From NCBI GenBank assembly GCA_902477645.1, contig CABSIA010000135.1, forward strand, positions 1-8,333: a stretch of 8,333 nt of DNA, given 5' to 3'. Within the stretch, counting starts at the first letter, position 1. The number at the start of each line of letters is the position of its first letter. The position numbers were made by a program, and so were the translations under genes. Shown one piece after another: positions 1-6,947 of this stretch. A model generated the notes under the pieces. It worked only from the letters and a program-made list of their open reading frames with translations, made no database searches and was not told the origin of the DNA. This DNA comes from an uncultured Prevotella sp. GTDB lineage: Bacteria > Bacteroidota > Bacteroidia > Bacteroidales > Bacteroidaceae.

Positions 1-1
1 G

Positions 2-460
2 AAGTATCAGTCGCCCATACGCCGGTTCTTTATGAGCCAGACGCTCGGCAACAAGCCCTTGAGCGACGACCTCGCCCAAGACACGTTCGTCAAGGCATAC
101 ACTTGTTTACGGCAGTTTCAGATGCGTTCAAGTTTCCCGACATGGCTGTTCCGCATTGCCTACAATGTGTTTTACGACTATACGAGACATCAACGGCCTG
201 CCGGCGACATAGACAACGGCGAGGCACAAGCCATTACGGGCAGGGAAACTATGTCTGCCGAGAAAATGGATATTTACAATGCGTTGGCATTGCTGAGCGA
301 TAGCGAGAGGCTCTGCGTTACGCTGCAACTTATGGAAGGCGAGACTCTCGACAAGATAGCAGAGATTACCAGTATGGCGCAGGGCACCGTAAAGTCGCAT
401 CTTTTTAGGGGAAAACAGAAATTGGCAAACTATCTCAGACAAAACGGATATGGAAAATAA
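2..460 (+). CDS. ECF-type RNA polymerase sigma-70 factor, 5' end cut by window
   Basis: Probable alternative sigma factor that directs RNA polymerase to a specific promoter set. The reading frame is open to the left edge: codons before the ATG at 32 read KYQSPIRRFF, which fits sigma region 2, so the true start lies outside the window and Met32 is probably internal. Counting from Met32, residues 1-55 form the rest of region 2 (DDLAQDTFVKAY, then FPTWLFRIAYNVFYDYTR, the -10 recognition and melting part). Residues 56-78 are a variable linker. Residues 80-135 are region 4, with a helix-turn-helix around 105-128 (ETLDKIAEI...GTVKSHLFRGKQKL) that would contact the -35 box. The 3' end overlaps the next ORF by 11 bp, which implies translational coupling to a small membrane protein, probably its regulator. 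The class is secure; the regulon is unknown. Confidence 0.9.
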   Translation, partial: KYQSPIRRFFMSQTLGNKPLSDDLAQDTFVKAYTCLRQFQMRSSFPTWLFRIAYNVFYDYTRHQRPAGDIDNGEAQAITGRETMSAEKMDIYNALALLSDSERLCVTLQLMEGETLDKIAEITSMAQGTVKSHLFRGKQKLANYLRQNGYGK

Positions 461-791
461 TGACGACATACTATTGATGAAGTTCTTCGACGGGCAGCGA
501 CAGGACATTGCCGATGACGGCTTCTCACAGAAAGTTATGCAGCGCATACCGCAGCAGTCGGCGCGCCCGTACATAATCTGGCAACTGATATGTACGGTTG
601 CTGGAATTGTTGTGTTCTTCCTTGCTGGCGGTATAGACACATTGCGCACGGTATTTGTAAACAGCGTTGTGAACATGGCGGCCTACGTATTGTCTGTCGA
701 CCTCAGCGCCATATCTCCGCTGATGATATACGCCATGCTATTCGCCATTTGCTCGTGCTCGGTATGTGCCGTGGTGGTAAATACAAAGTAA
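450..791 (+). CDS. Small two-helix membrane protein, probable sigma-factor partner (DUF5056-like)
   Basis: A 113-aa protein whose ATG lies inside the end of the sigma-factor gene (11-bp overlap). Residues 1-40 are hydrophilic and carry the segment ADDGFSQKVMQRIP (21-34). I associate this pattern with short Bacteroidetes proteins encoded directly after ECF sigma factors, which I recall as DUF5056; this is from memory. Residues 42-60 and about 90-110 are strongly hydrophobic and should be two transmembrane helices, with a Cys-rich second helix (CSCSVC). The overlap and the cytosolic N-tail plus membrane anchor fit an anti-sigma or sigma-modulating role, but no classical zinc-binding anti-sigma motif (HxxxCxxC) is visible. 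The role is inferred from position. A 42-bp-spaced direct repeat AGAACGTGTA (805-814, 847-856) lies just downstream. Confidence 0.75.
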   Translation: MENNDDILLMKFFDGQRQDIADDGFSQKVMQRIPQQSARPYIIWQLICTVAGIVVFFLAGGIDTLRTVFVNSVVNMAAYVLSVDLSAISPLMIYAMLFAICSCSVCAVVVNTK

Positions 792-872
792 ACAGGCATT
801 TCCAAGAACGTGTATTTTATTGCGGATGGCTGAATAGCTGCCGCAGAGAACGTGTAAAATCCATATTAAAAA

Positions 873-1409
873 ATGGCGGGAGAAAAATACATTATCAAGA
901 CGAGACGTTATGACTCACCATGCGGAGTACTGAGGCTCGGCTGTTATGGTGTTTACCCTTGTCTGTGCGACTGGCAAACAGAGGAGAGACATTGCAGCCG
1001 TATTGACAAAAGGCTCGAAAGACTGCTGGACGCCAGGTTTGAGACAGGAACGTCGAATGTGATAGAAAAAGCTGTGGAACAACTTGATGAGTTTTTTGCA
1101 GGAGAGCGCAGAGTGTTTGATGTGCCGTTGTTGTTTGCCGGTACCGACTTCCAGAAAAAGGTATGGAATGAGTTGCGGAAAATTCCTTTTGGGGAAATAA
1201 TCTCTTATGGTGAGTTGGCGCGTAGAATAGGCATGCCTGAGGCTGTACGTGCGGTGGCAAACGCCAACGGTGCCAATGCAATATCAGTTTTTGTACCTTG
1301 CCACCGTGTCATAGGCAGCGACAATACGCTGACCGGTTACGGAGGTGGACTTGGCACCAAGCGTAAGCTGCTTGAGCTGGAGGGTGCGCTGCCTGTGCCC
1401 AATTGCTGA
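873..1409 (+). CDS. ogt: Methylated-DNA--[protein]-cysteine S-methyltransferase (Ogt/MGMT family)
   Basis: Suicide DNA-repair protein of 178 aa that transfers the alkyl group from O6-alkylguanine (and O4-alkylthymine) to its own cysteine in the cytoplasm. The N-terminal domain (about 1-88) is the variable RNase-H-like part, with CGVLRLG and CLCDW. The C-terminal DNA-binding domain (about 89-172) has FQKKVWNELRKIPFGEIISY, the HTH helix with the arginine finger (RAVANANGAN, Arg126), and the active-site motif VPCHRVIG with Cys143 as acceptor. The substrate-loop and tail signature GYGGGL...KRKLLELE follows. Length is normal for a single-function Ogt; no AraC-like Ada domain is fused. The ATG at 873 follows an A-rich stretch with no Shine-Dalgarno. 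It lies 81 bp after the membrane-protein gene and could share its transcript. It is convergent with the transporter gene, the two stop codons being only 14 bp apart. Confidence 0.95.
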   Translation: MAGEKYIIKTRRYDSPCGVLRLGCYGVYPCLCDWQTEERHCSRIDKRLERLLDARFETGTSNVIEKAVEQLDEFFAGERRVFDVPLLFAGTDFQKKVWNELRKIPFGEIISYGELARRIGMPEAVRAVANANGANAISVFVPCHRVIGSDNTLTGYGGGLGTKRKLLELEGALPVPNC

Positions 1410-1423
1410 CTTATAGTCCCCAC
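1410..1423. other. 14-bp convergent intergenic gap without a terminator
   Basis: The methyltransferase gene and the minus-strand transporter gene end tail to tail here. The gap is too short for an intrinsic terminator and none is visible, so transcripts from either side probably run into the opposite gene. Confidence 0.7.
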
Positions 1424-2707
1424 CTATATAGACGGCTTTTCCATTATGGCTCTATATGCGAGCCGGGTGACGGCAAGAGTCATTATGCCGCTGCACACTG
1501 CCATGAGGAAGAAGTTCTGATAGCCCATCATTGACTGTAGCCATCCAGATGCCATAGCGGGCACCATCATGGAGAGAGCCATGAGCGATTTTCCCAACGT
1601 CAGATGAGGGCGGCGGAGATATCCTGATACAAAGTGTTTCATAAACATTATATATCCCACAAAGCCGAAACCGTAGCCAAGTTGTTCTACGAAAAGGCAG
1701 AGGGATATGATGAGAAGGTTGCCGGGCAATGCGTGGCAGAGATATAGATAAACGATATTTGGCAGCGGCACTGCTTCTGGAATAGGCGAACGCCCCCGTC
1801 TTAGCCCTCCACGCACCATTGCCATTGCGCCAAGCATTCCGCCTAACGACAATCCTGCCACTCCGATTGTTCCCGAGACAAGTCCGTATTCCTGTGGCGA
1901 GAGTCCAAGTCCTCCACGGTGTGAGGCGTCGATAAGAAACAGTATTGATATTTTCGACAGCAATCCCTCTGGCAACTTGAACAGCAACAGAAACAGGGTG
2001 GCATACAGTGCATGCGGCTTGCGGAAGAATAGTTTTGTGGTGTCTACGACCTCGTCAACCGTAGGCGGAATTTTCCGCAACGCTTTCTGTTTCTGTGTGA
2101 GATTGTCGGAAGGCACCGACAAGCCGTGCCATACCCACAGCATGACGAGCAATGCCGAGACCCCATAAAAAACAAGACTCCATGAGTAGCTGATGCTGTC
2201 GCGGTAGACAACCTGCAGATTGCCGGCTATCATTACGAGTATGCCTTGAGCCACAAATGTGGCAAGGCGGTAGAATACGGTGCGTGTCCAATACAAAAAC
2301 GTATGGCGAGGGCCTAATTTGTACAGGAAAAGATTGTCTGCCGAGAGGTTATGGAAAGCGCACGAGAAAGCCGTCAGCCAAAACAAGGCTAATGAGGCCT
2401 GGATGCAGAATGGGGTTGGAAGTGTGAAAGCCACTCCTCCCAGCGATGCTCCCGTCAATATCTCGGTCAGTAAGATCCACCAGCGGTGGGTTGCCATGCG
2501 GCTTACGTATGGCATCCACAATGGTTTCAGCACCCATGGCAGATAAAACCACGATGTGTAGAATGCTGTCTCGGCATTTGAGAGTCCCAATTGCTTGTAC
2601 AGCACAAGCGATACCGTCATGAGCACAACGTATGGCAGTCCCTTCACGAAATAAAGGGACGGAATCCACTGCATTGGTGACTTGGCATCGTGTCGTCTGT
2701 TATCCAT
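1424..2707 (-). CDS. AmpG-like MFS muropeptide permease
   Basis: Inner-membrane transporter of 427 aa with about 12 hydrophobic segments, of the major facilitator superfamily. It resembles AmpG, the permease that imports GlcNAc-anhydroMurNAc(-peptides) for cell-wall recycling. Support: the N-terminal pattern FVKGLPYVVL followed by a short loop and YLPWVLKPLWMPYV, matching AmpG's first two helices. The C-terminal part HLTLGKSLMALSMMVPAMAS then GWLQSMMGYQNFF matches AmpG's penultimate region. A central hydrophilic loop (about residues 200-230) separates the two six-helix halves. I place the start at the ATG at 2707; a GTG nine bases upstream (2716) would add three residues and cannot be excluded, and neither has a Shine-Dalgarno. 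It begins 11 bp after the stop of the fusion gene on the same strand, so the two are almost certainly co-transcribed. Substrate is inferred from family resemblance and from the SpoIID domain next door. A general sugar or peptide MFS is the alternative. Confidence 0.8.
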   Translation of the reverse strand: MDNRRHDAKSPMQWIPSLYFVKGLPYVVLMTVSLVLYKQLGLSNAETAFYTSWFYLPWVLKPLWMPYVSRMATHRWWILLTEILTGASLGGVAFTLPTPFCIQASLALFWLTAFSCAFHNLSADNLFLYKLGPRHTFLYWTRTVFYRLATFVAQGILVMIAGNLQVVYRDSISYSWSLVFYGVSALLVMLWVWHGLSVPSDNLTQKQKALRKIPPTVDEVVDTTKLFFRKPHALYATLFLLLFKLPEGLLSKISILFLIDASHRGGLGLSPQEYGLVSGTIGVAGLSLGGMLGAMAMVRGGLRRGRSPIPEAVPLPNIVYLYLCHALPGNLLIISLCLFVEQLGYGFGFVGYIMFMKHFVSGYLRRPHLTLGKSLMALSMMVPAMASGWLQSMMGYQNFFLMAVCSGIMTLAVTRLAYRAIMEKPSI

Positions 2708-2718
2708 AATCAGCACCG

Positions 2719-5700
2719 TTATTGATAAAGGGTTGTGATTTTAGCGCCTGAATAGTAGTGAAGCAGTATCTGGTCGTAGGAATATCCTTTTTCGCCCATA
2801 ACGGCGGCACCTATCTGGCATAGACCTACACCGTGTCCCCATCCGGCTCCGGTAAGTGTGAATTTCTGCGGAACGCCATTTTCACCAGTGCCTGATTTGT
2901 CTACAACAAATGCCGAGCTGTACAGGTGGGTATCGCTGAGCGCGCGTCTTATCTCCAGTTCCTTCCCTATGGTGAACGACTTCTCTGTGCCTACAATTTT
3001 GAGTTTCGAAATTCGTCCGCTCTTACCCCGTTCTACAGGTACAAGGTCTATGATGTCGCCCAGTTCCAATTTTAGTTTTGTTGCGATGAGGCTCTTCAAT
3101 TCTCCGGCTGTGTATTCCACTTTCCAGCGGTAGAAGTCGGCGGTTTCCTGGTCGTAGTCGTTGAGCACCTGGCTGAGAATTTTCTTGTCGCCGGTGTTGC
3201 AGAAGGCATCTGGTGCGGTTCTTATCCATTTTTCGGCATTTTCCTCTATGGTCAGGTCGGGCAGTGCGGTGGTCTCTTTGCTGTCAGCAATTCCTTTGAG
3301 ATAAGTTTTTGGAGCATTCTCCCAGCAGAACTGGAATTCCTCTGTTGCTCCTCCGCAGCATTTTGAAAATCTTGCGTCACAAATTTTGCCGTCAGATGTA
3401 AGCACCTGTCCGCAGGTCTGTCTCACGGCTTTTGCCACTTGTGCGTTAGTCTTTTTTGTTATTCCCTGATAGCGCTGGCAGTGGTCGTCGGCACACACGT
3501 CGAAGATTGTATGGTCCTCCCTGTCGTGCCATTTTATCAGCATGTCGTCGCTTTTTACGAACGAGAAGAAGTCGTTGCCGCTTGTCTGCCGTTGTTGTCT
3601 TTTTTCCATTTGCGCCAATAGCCAGCTTCTCGATATCACGGCATGCGCCTTCAGCAGTTCTAAAGACGAGGTAGCGCTCATCTCGCTCGATATTACGCTC
3701 TCAAGATAACTCTCTACGGGCAATTCGTTGATGGCGCAAATTTTGTCCTCCTCTACCACCAGCCGCAGCGCTCCTGTGAAAGTCTGGGTCTGTTTTCGCT
3801 CCCAGTGGAAATCTATGCCTATGGTTATGTTGTCGATAGAAAAAGATGCGTCTTTGGCTGTAGGCGAGAACAGCAGCTCACGATAGTGGTTGCCGTTCCA
3901 AAACAGTCCGCCCTCAGAGAATGTAACTTCTTGCATACCACAGATTTCCTTGCCCTTAGCAAGGAACGGCTTGTTGAGATAAAATCGTATGGTGTCGGTG
4001 CTTGTCAGCCCAACGGATACCATTGGCTGATGGTCCAATGGTGCCATGGCCTGCTCGCTGTTTTGCATGCTGCTCAGCCGCTCGCCAATCTCTTTTGCTT
4101 GTTGCGGCGTGATAGCCACTTCCTGCAAAATGCTTTCCATGCGCTCCTGTGTTATGCTCTCGAAATCCTCTTTCCGTGGCAAAATCATGAGTCCTGCCAT
4201 GTCGAGAGCTCCCGGCGATGCGAGAAGTTTTGTATCGTCGTCGGCAAAATAGCAGTCGGGACGGTGCTTGCTCCGTGGGAAAACTATTGTGATAAAATTG
4301 TCGTCGATTTTCCATGCCACTATGTTCATCATCGGCTCAGAGCCGCAGTCTTTGCCTATTGCGTCTGTCAGTTTTCTGAAGAGAGAGTCATAGCCTTTTG
4401 CCGTCTGGCTCTGAATCACGAATGCGGGCACGGTATATTCCGTGATGAGCGATATGCTCTCGGTATCATTTATCGGGTAAAGTGTCTCAAGACTTCTGCA
4501 ATATCGCTGCCAGCTTTTCTGTATGGGCAGCAGTCCCGATGTGCCGGCCTGCAGGTGTGCGTGGTCGGGAGCCGATGCTCCGCAACGCGGGCCGTTGTAG
4601 AATACCATTATGTCAGGGTAGTTGTCGAGCAGCGAGAATATTTTCTGATACAGCACCGTGATGCTCTGTGGCTGATGGCTTCGTGTGGGCAGTGTGAGGT
4701 GCATAGGCAGGATAGGGAACGGGTTTACGAGCAGCTCGAGTCCGCATTCCAAAACCTTCGACATCTGCCGCCCGTTTCTGTTAGCCTCACACAGAAAGCA
4801 TGGGCGCCCGGCAATTGAGGCCTTGTCGATTTTTGCGCCTGTCGACACAATTCTCGCCGGGTTGAACTGCACTTCGCAGTCGCCGAAGTCACGGGTCTTG
4901 ACGTTGCACAGCTGCAGATAGTTGCGGTTTGGCACATCCCAGATTTCCAGCTGACGGTTGAAAAATCTCTGCAGGCGGTTGTCGGCGGCAATGTCTGGCT
5001 TGCCTTGCGAGAGCTGCTGGCGTGCTGAAATTTCAAGAGTGCGCAGGCGGTCTTTGTAAAAATTGTTGGCGTTTATTTTGTCAATGCTCAGTGCCGCGTC
5101 GCTGTTGCCCTCCCAGCGGCGGCACAGATACAGCTCGTCATAGATGCGGCCTATGCGGTAGCGGCGGCTGAAGGCAAGCCCCATGGCATAGTCTTCGCCG
5201 TAGCTGGTGTTGGGAAATCTTATCTGTCGTGCCAATGGCGTGAAGAAAGCTCTGGGCGCTCCCAGTCCGTTTATGCGCAGTGCGTTGTTGCATCCGTTGT
5301 CGTCGGTCCACTCCTTATGGTCTATTAGTCCGGGCGGCAGTGTTTCTAACTGGAAGTTGCACATGCGGTAACTTCCAATCACCATAGCCGCTTTCTGACT
5401 GTGGAAGGTGTCGACGATGCGTTGCAGAGTATGCTCAGAGGAATAAAGGTCGTCGCTGTCGAGCTGCACGGCAAACCGTCCGCACAGGCTGCTGTCTATG
5501 GCCTCGTTCCAGCAACCGCCAATGCCCAAGTCGGTGCGTTGCGGAATGATGTGCACAAGCCGCTCGTCGGCCGCCAGCTTATCCAATATTTCTGTTGTTC
5601 CGTCGGTAGAGTGGTTGTCTACTACAATTACGTTGAATTTAAACGATGTTTTTTGTGCCAATGCCGATTTTACAGCGTCAGATATTGTCTTGGCTCTGTT

Positions 5701-6471
5701 GTAAACGGGTATTACGACCGTTGCCTCGTAGTCGAAATCCTGCTCGTCGAAGTCTGGAGTGCGGTAGAAATTCGGGTCTATGAGTGCGCCAATTTCTGCC
5801 AGATGGCGCGTGGCCGCCTTTTCCATCTCAATCTGCACCTCACGGTTCTTTGGGTCAACATAGTCGAACTGTCTCTCGCCGCTTTTCCTGTTATCCAGTT
5901 CCTGCTCGGTGTAGAGCAGTTCGTTGATGTGGAAAATCCTTCCTTTCCGGCTCAGGAACAGCCTCAAGTCGTAGAGTCCGGCATGCGTGTATTCTTCTTT
6001 TATGGCCGTCGACGCATATTCGTGGAGCAGCAGCGACGGCAGCAGTATGATTTGTCCGAAGTCGAAATCGTCTCTGATGCTTCCTTTCTGATAGTCTGTT
6101 GCGGGATGCTTTGTCAGCTGTCCCTGCACCATTGAGTAACGGTCGCTGTAGACCATGGTGGCATTGGAGTCGGCGACAACTCTGAGCAGGCGCTCAAGTG
6201 CGTATTTGCCGAACTCCACAGGCGTTGGCTTTGTGCTAATCAGCACGAAGTCGGCATCGGTTTTCTCCGCTATTTCTTTGATGGTGGCGGTAGAAAACGG
6301 TGCCGTGGTATGTATGCAGTGAATGTCTTCGGGCAGATTTTCGCCGTTGAAATCCTCTGTCACAAGGAGGTGTATATGTTGTGTGGTTTTGTTTTCCATC
6401 AGGTCGCTGACGGTGTTCTTGATGTCGTCGAAATCGGCGCACGGCAAGAAGCAGTCTATTTTTTCTCTCAT
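2719..6471 (-). CDS. Four-domain fusion: degenerate GT-A, GT2 glycosyltransferase, GalT/HIT-like (DUF4922-type), SpoIID/LytB
   Basis: A 1250-aa protein. (a) Residues 1-235 have a GT-A-like layout (IDCFLP; HIHLLVTED; DADFVLIST; YDLRLFLSRKGRIFHINELL) but no DxD, so probably an inactive copy. (b) 247-475 is a GT2 domain with TVVIPVYNRA, IVVDNHSTDGT, LDSDD (337-341), GEDY (425-428) and RRW. (c) 515-765 is a GalT/Ap4A-phosphorylase-like domain, which I recall as DUF4922: CFLC (558-561), His599, NGPRCGAS and DHAHLQ (636-641). His639 is the expected nucleophile; Cys558, Cys561, His599 and His637 form a likely zinc site. (d) About 815-1250 is a SpoIID/LytB lytic-transglycosylase domain with SVISSEMSATSSLELLKAHA (Glu930 as likely catalytic acid) and GAGWGHGVGLCQIGA (1208-1222). 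No signal peptide or transmembrane helix is visible, which is odd for SpoIID. It is the first gene of an operon with the AmpG-like permease. Together they suggest peptidoglycan-fragment processing, but product and cellular site are unproven. The ATG at 6471 is the first good start. Confidence 0.85.
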   Translation of the reverse strand: MREKIDCFLPCADFDDIKNTVSDLMENKTTQHIHLLVTEDFNGENLPEDIHCIHTTAPFSTATIKEIAEKTDADFVLISTKPTPVEFGKYALERLLRVVADSNATMVYSDRYSMVQGQLTKHPATDYQKGSIRDDFDFGQIILLPSLLLHEYASTAIKEEYTHAGLYDLRLFLSRKGRIFHINELLYTEQELDNRKSGERQFDYVDPKNREVQIEMEKAATRHLAEIGALIDPNFYRTPDFDEQDFDYEATVVIPVYNRAKTISDAVKSALAQKTSFKFNVIVVDNHSTDGTTEILDKLAADERLVHIIPQRTDLGIGGCWNEAIDSSLCGRFAVQLDSDDLYSSEHTLQRIVDTFHSQKAAMVIGSYRMCNFQLETLPPGLIDHKEWTDDNGCNNALRINGLGAPRAFFTPLARQIRFPNTSYGEDYAMGLAFSRRYRIGRIYDELYLCRRWEGNSDAALSIDKINANNFYKDRLRTLEISARQQLSQGKPDIAADNRLQRFFNRQLEIWDVPNRNYLQLCNVKTRDFGDCEVQFNPARIVSTGAKIDKASIAGRPCFLCEANRNGRQMSKVLECGLELLVNPFPILPMHLTLPTRSHQPQSITVLYQKIFSLLDNYPDIMVFYNGPRCGASAPDHAHLQAGTSGLLPIQKSWQRYCRSLETLYPINDTESISLITEYTVPAFVIQSQTAKGYDSLFRKLTDAIGKDCGSEPMMNIVAWKIDDNFITIVFPRSKHRPDCYFADDDTKLLASPGALDMAGLMILPRKEDFESITQERMESILQEVAITPQQAKEIGERLSSMQNSEQAMAPLDHQPMVSVGLTSTDTIRFYLNKPFLAKGKEICGMQEVTFSEGGLFWNGNHYRELLFSPTAKDASFSIDNITIGIDFHWERKQTQTFTGALRLVVEEDKICAINELPVESYLESVISSEMSATSSLELLKAHAVISRSWLLAQMEKRQQRQTSGNDFFSFVKSDDMLIKWHDREDHTIFDVCADDHCQRYQGITKKTNAQVAKAVRQTCGQVLTSDGKICDARFSKCCGGATEEFQFCWENAPKTYLKGIADSKETTALPDLTIEENAEKWIRTAPDAFCNTGDKKILSQVLNDYDQETADFYRWKVEYTAGELKSLIATKLKLELGDIIDLVPVERGKSGRISKLKIVGTEKSFTIGKELEIRRALSDTHLYSSAFVVDKSGTGENGVPQKFTLTGAGWGHGVGLCQIGAAVMGEKGYSYDQILLHYYSGAKITTLYQ

Positions 6472-6527
6472 TTCACGAATGTGTTTTCTGTCGTAATATA
6501 TAAAAAGGTGTGTTTTCTTGGGGCATG

Positions 6528-6553
6528 GTGCCGCCTAACTTCTGCAAAGTTAG
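6528..6553. repeat. 26-bp direct repeat with inner palindrome, copy 1
   Basis: Starts with GTGCCGC and continues as CTAACTTCTGCAAAGTTAG, a perfect 7-bp inverted repeat with a 5-nt loop. An exact copy begins 66 bp away at 6594. Sequence after the two copies is loosely similar (AGCG...GAAAA), suggesting an older tandem duplication of the upstream region. No T-run follows on either strand, so it is unlikely to be a terminator. Confidence 0.85.
6545..6552 (-). promoter_or_regulatory. Candidate Bacteroidetes -7 promoter element, proximal (P1) for the fusion operon
   Basis: On the minus strand this reads TAACTTTG, matching the Bacteroidetes TAnnTTTG -7 consensus. It lies inside the first copy of a 26-bp repeat. 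A TTTTC run 17 bp further upstream could serve as a weak -33 element. Transcription from here would give a leader of roughly 65 nt before the ATG at 6471. Promoter activity is inferred. Confidence 0.5.
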
Positions 6554-6593
6554 TGCAAACGAGCGCAATGAAAACAGGTTTTCAGATTGCCGA

Positions 6594-6619
6594 GTGCCGC
6601 CTAACTTCTGCAAAGTTAG
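6594..6619. repeat. 26-bp direct repeat with inner palindrome, copy 2
   Basis: Exact second copy of the repeat at 6528. Because the palindrome includes the TAACTTTG -7 element, a protein binding the palindrome would occlude a promoter; whether this is an operator or simply a promoter-bearing repeat cannot be told from the sequence. Confidence 0.85.
6611..6618 (-). promoter_or_regulatory. Candidate Bacteroidetes -7 promoter element, distal (P2) for the fusion operon
   Basis: Second minus-strand TAACTTTG, 66 bp upstream of the first and within the second repeat copy. Here a TTTTC element sits 20 bp upstream, close to the usual -33/-7 spacing, and a T-rich tract fills the spacer, so this may be the stronger of the two. 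The leader would be about 130 nt and would include the proximal repeat. Confidence 0.5.
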
Positions 6620-6786
6620 CTAAAAAAAGCGAGACGGCGAAAATGATGCGAAAAAAAACGTGTACAGAAGGGGTGAAATTTATGCTCCCAAGATACTTTT
6701 TTGTGTGGTTTTAAATTTCTTCTATGAAAATAGTCACGATTTTGATTTTTCTTATGTGCCAGGCGTAAAAAACCGATTTTTTTATT

Positions 6787-6794
6787 TATCTTTG
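6787..6794 (+). promoter_or_regulatory. Candidate -7 promoter element for the rightward module
   Basis: TATCTTTG, an exact fit to TAnnTTTG, preceded by a T-rich tract. No clear TTTG -33 box is at the expected distance. Transcription would start near 6800 and run through the inverted repeat and small ORF into the two paralogous genes, leaving a long leader of about 300 nt before the ATG at 7107. Confidence 0.5.
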
Positions 6795-6812
6795 CGTGTG
6801 TAAATCCTTATG

Positions 6813-6932
6813 ATAATATGACAAACAAATCAAGTACAAAGACCTGTAGGATTGCTATGGGCATGTATCGATAAACTCTGACAAGAAGTTTCAAAAGCCC
6901 ATACGCTAAGAATTGTTAGACAGTCATATTAT
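6813..6932 (+). repeat. Nested inverted repeat, possible structured leader RNA or degenerate mobile-element remnant
   Basis: Outer arms ATAATATGAC (6813-6822) and GTCATATTAT (6923-6932) are perfectly complementary. Inside them, TATGGGC (6856-6862) and GCCCATA (6897-6903) form a second perfect pair around a 34-nt loop. The arms between are only loosely complementary. An 18-codon ORF (6818-6874) lies in the 5' half. The two nested perfect pairs are directly visible; a folded RNA element is inference. Confidence 0.45.
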
Positions 6933-6947
6933 GAAAACGAAAATTTA

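Noticed and set aside
128..676. 182-codon minus-strand frame opposite the sigma factor
   Set aside because: Antisense to clear sigma-70 region 2 and 4 coding sequence.
805..856. Two AGAACGTGTA direct repeats as an operator for the methyltransferase gene
   Set aside because: Only two 10-bp copies with 42-bp spacing, no promoter element nearby; too weak to call as a regulatory site.
3805..4818. 337-codon plus-strand open frame opposite the fusion gene
   Set aside because: It lies antisense to the conserved GalT-like and SpoIID coding frame; the product shows no recognisable motif and a Cys/Arg-rich make-up typical of shadow frames.
5401..6135. 244-codon plus-strand open frame opposite the glycosyltransferase part
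   Set aside because: Shadow of the GT2 coding frame with no recognisable domain.
6310..6714. 134-codon plus-strand frame with a repeated CRLTSAKL peptide
   Set aside because: The peptide repeat is just the translated 26-bp DNA repeat; the frame covers the operon promoters and antisense coding DNA.
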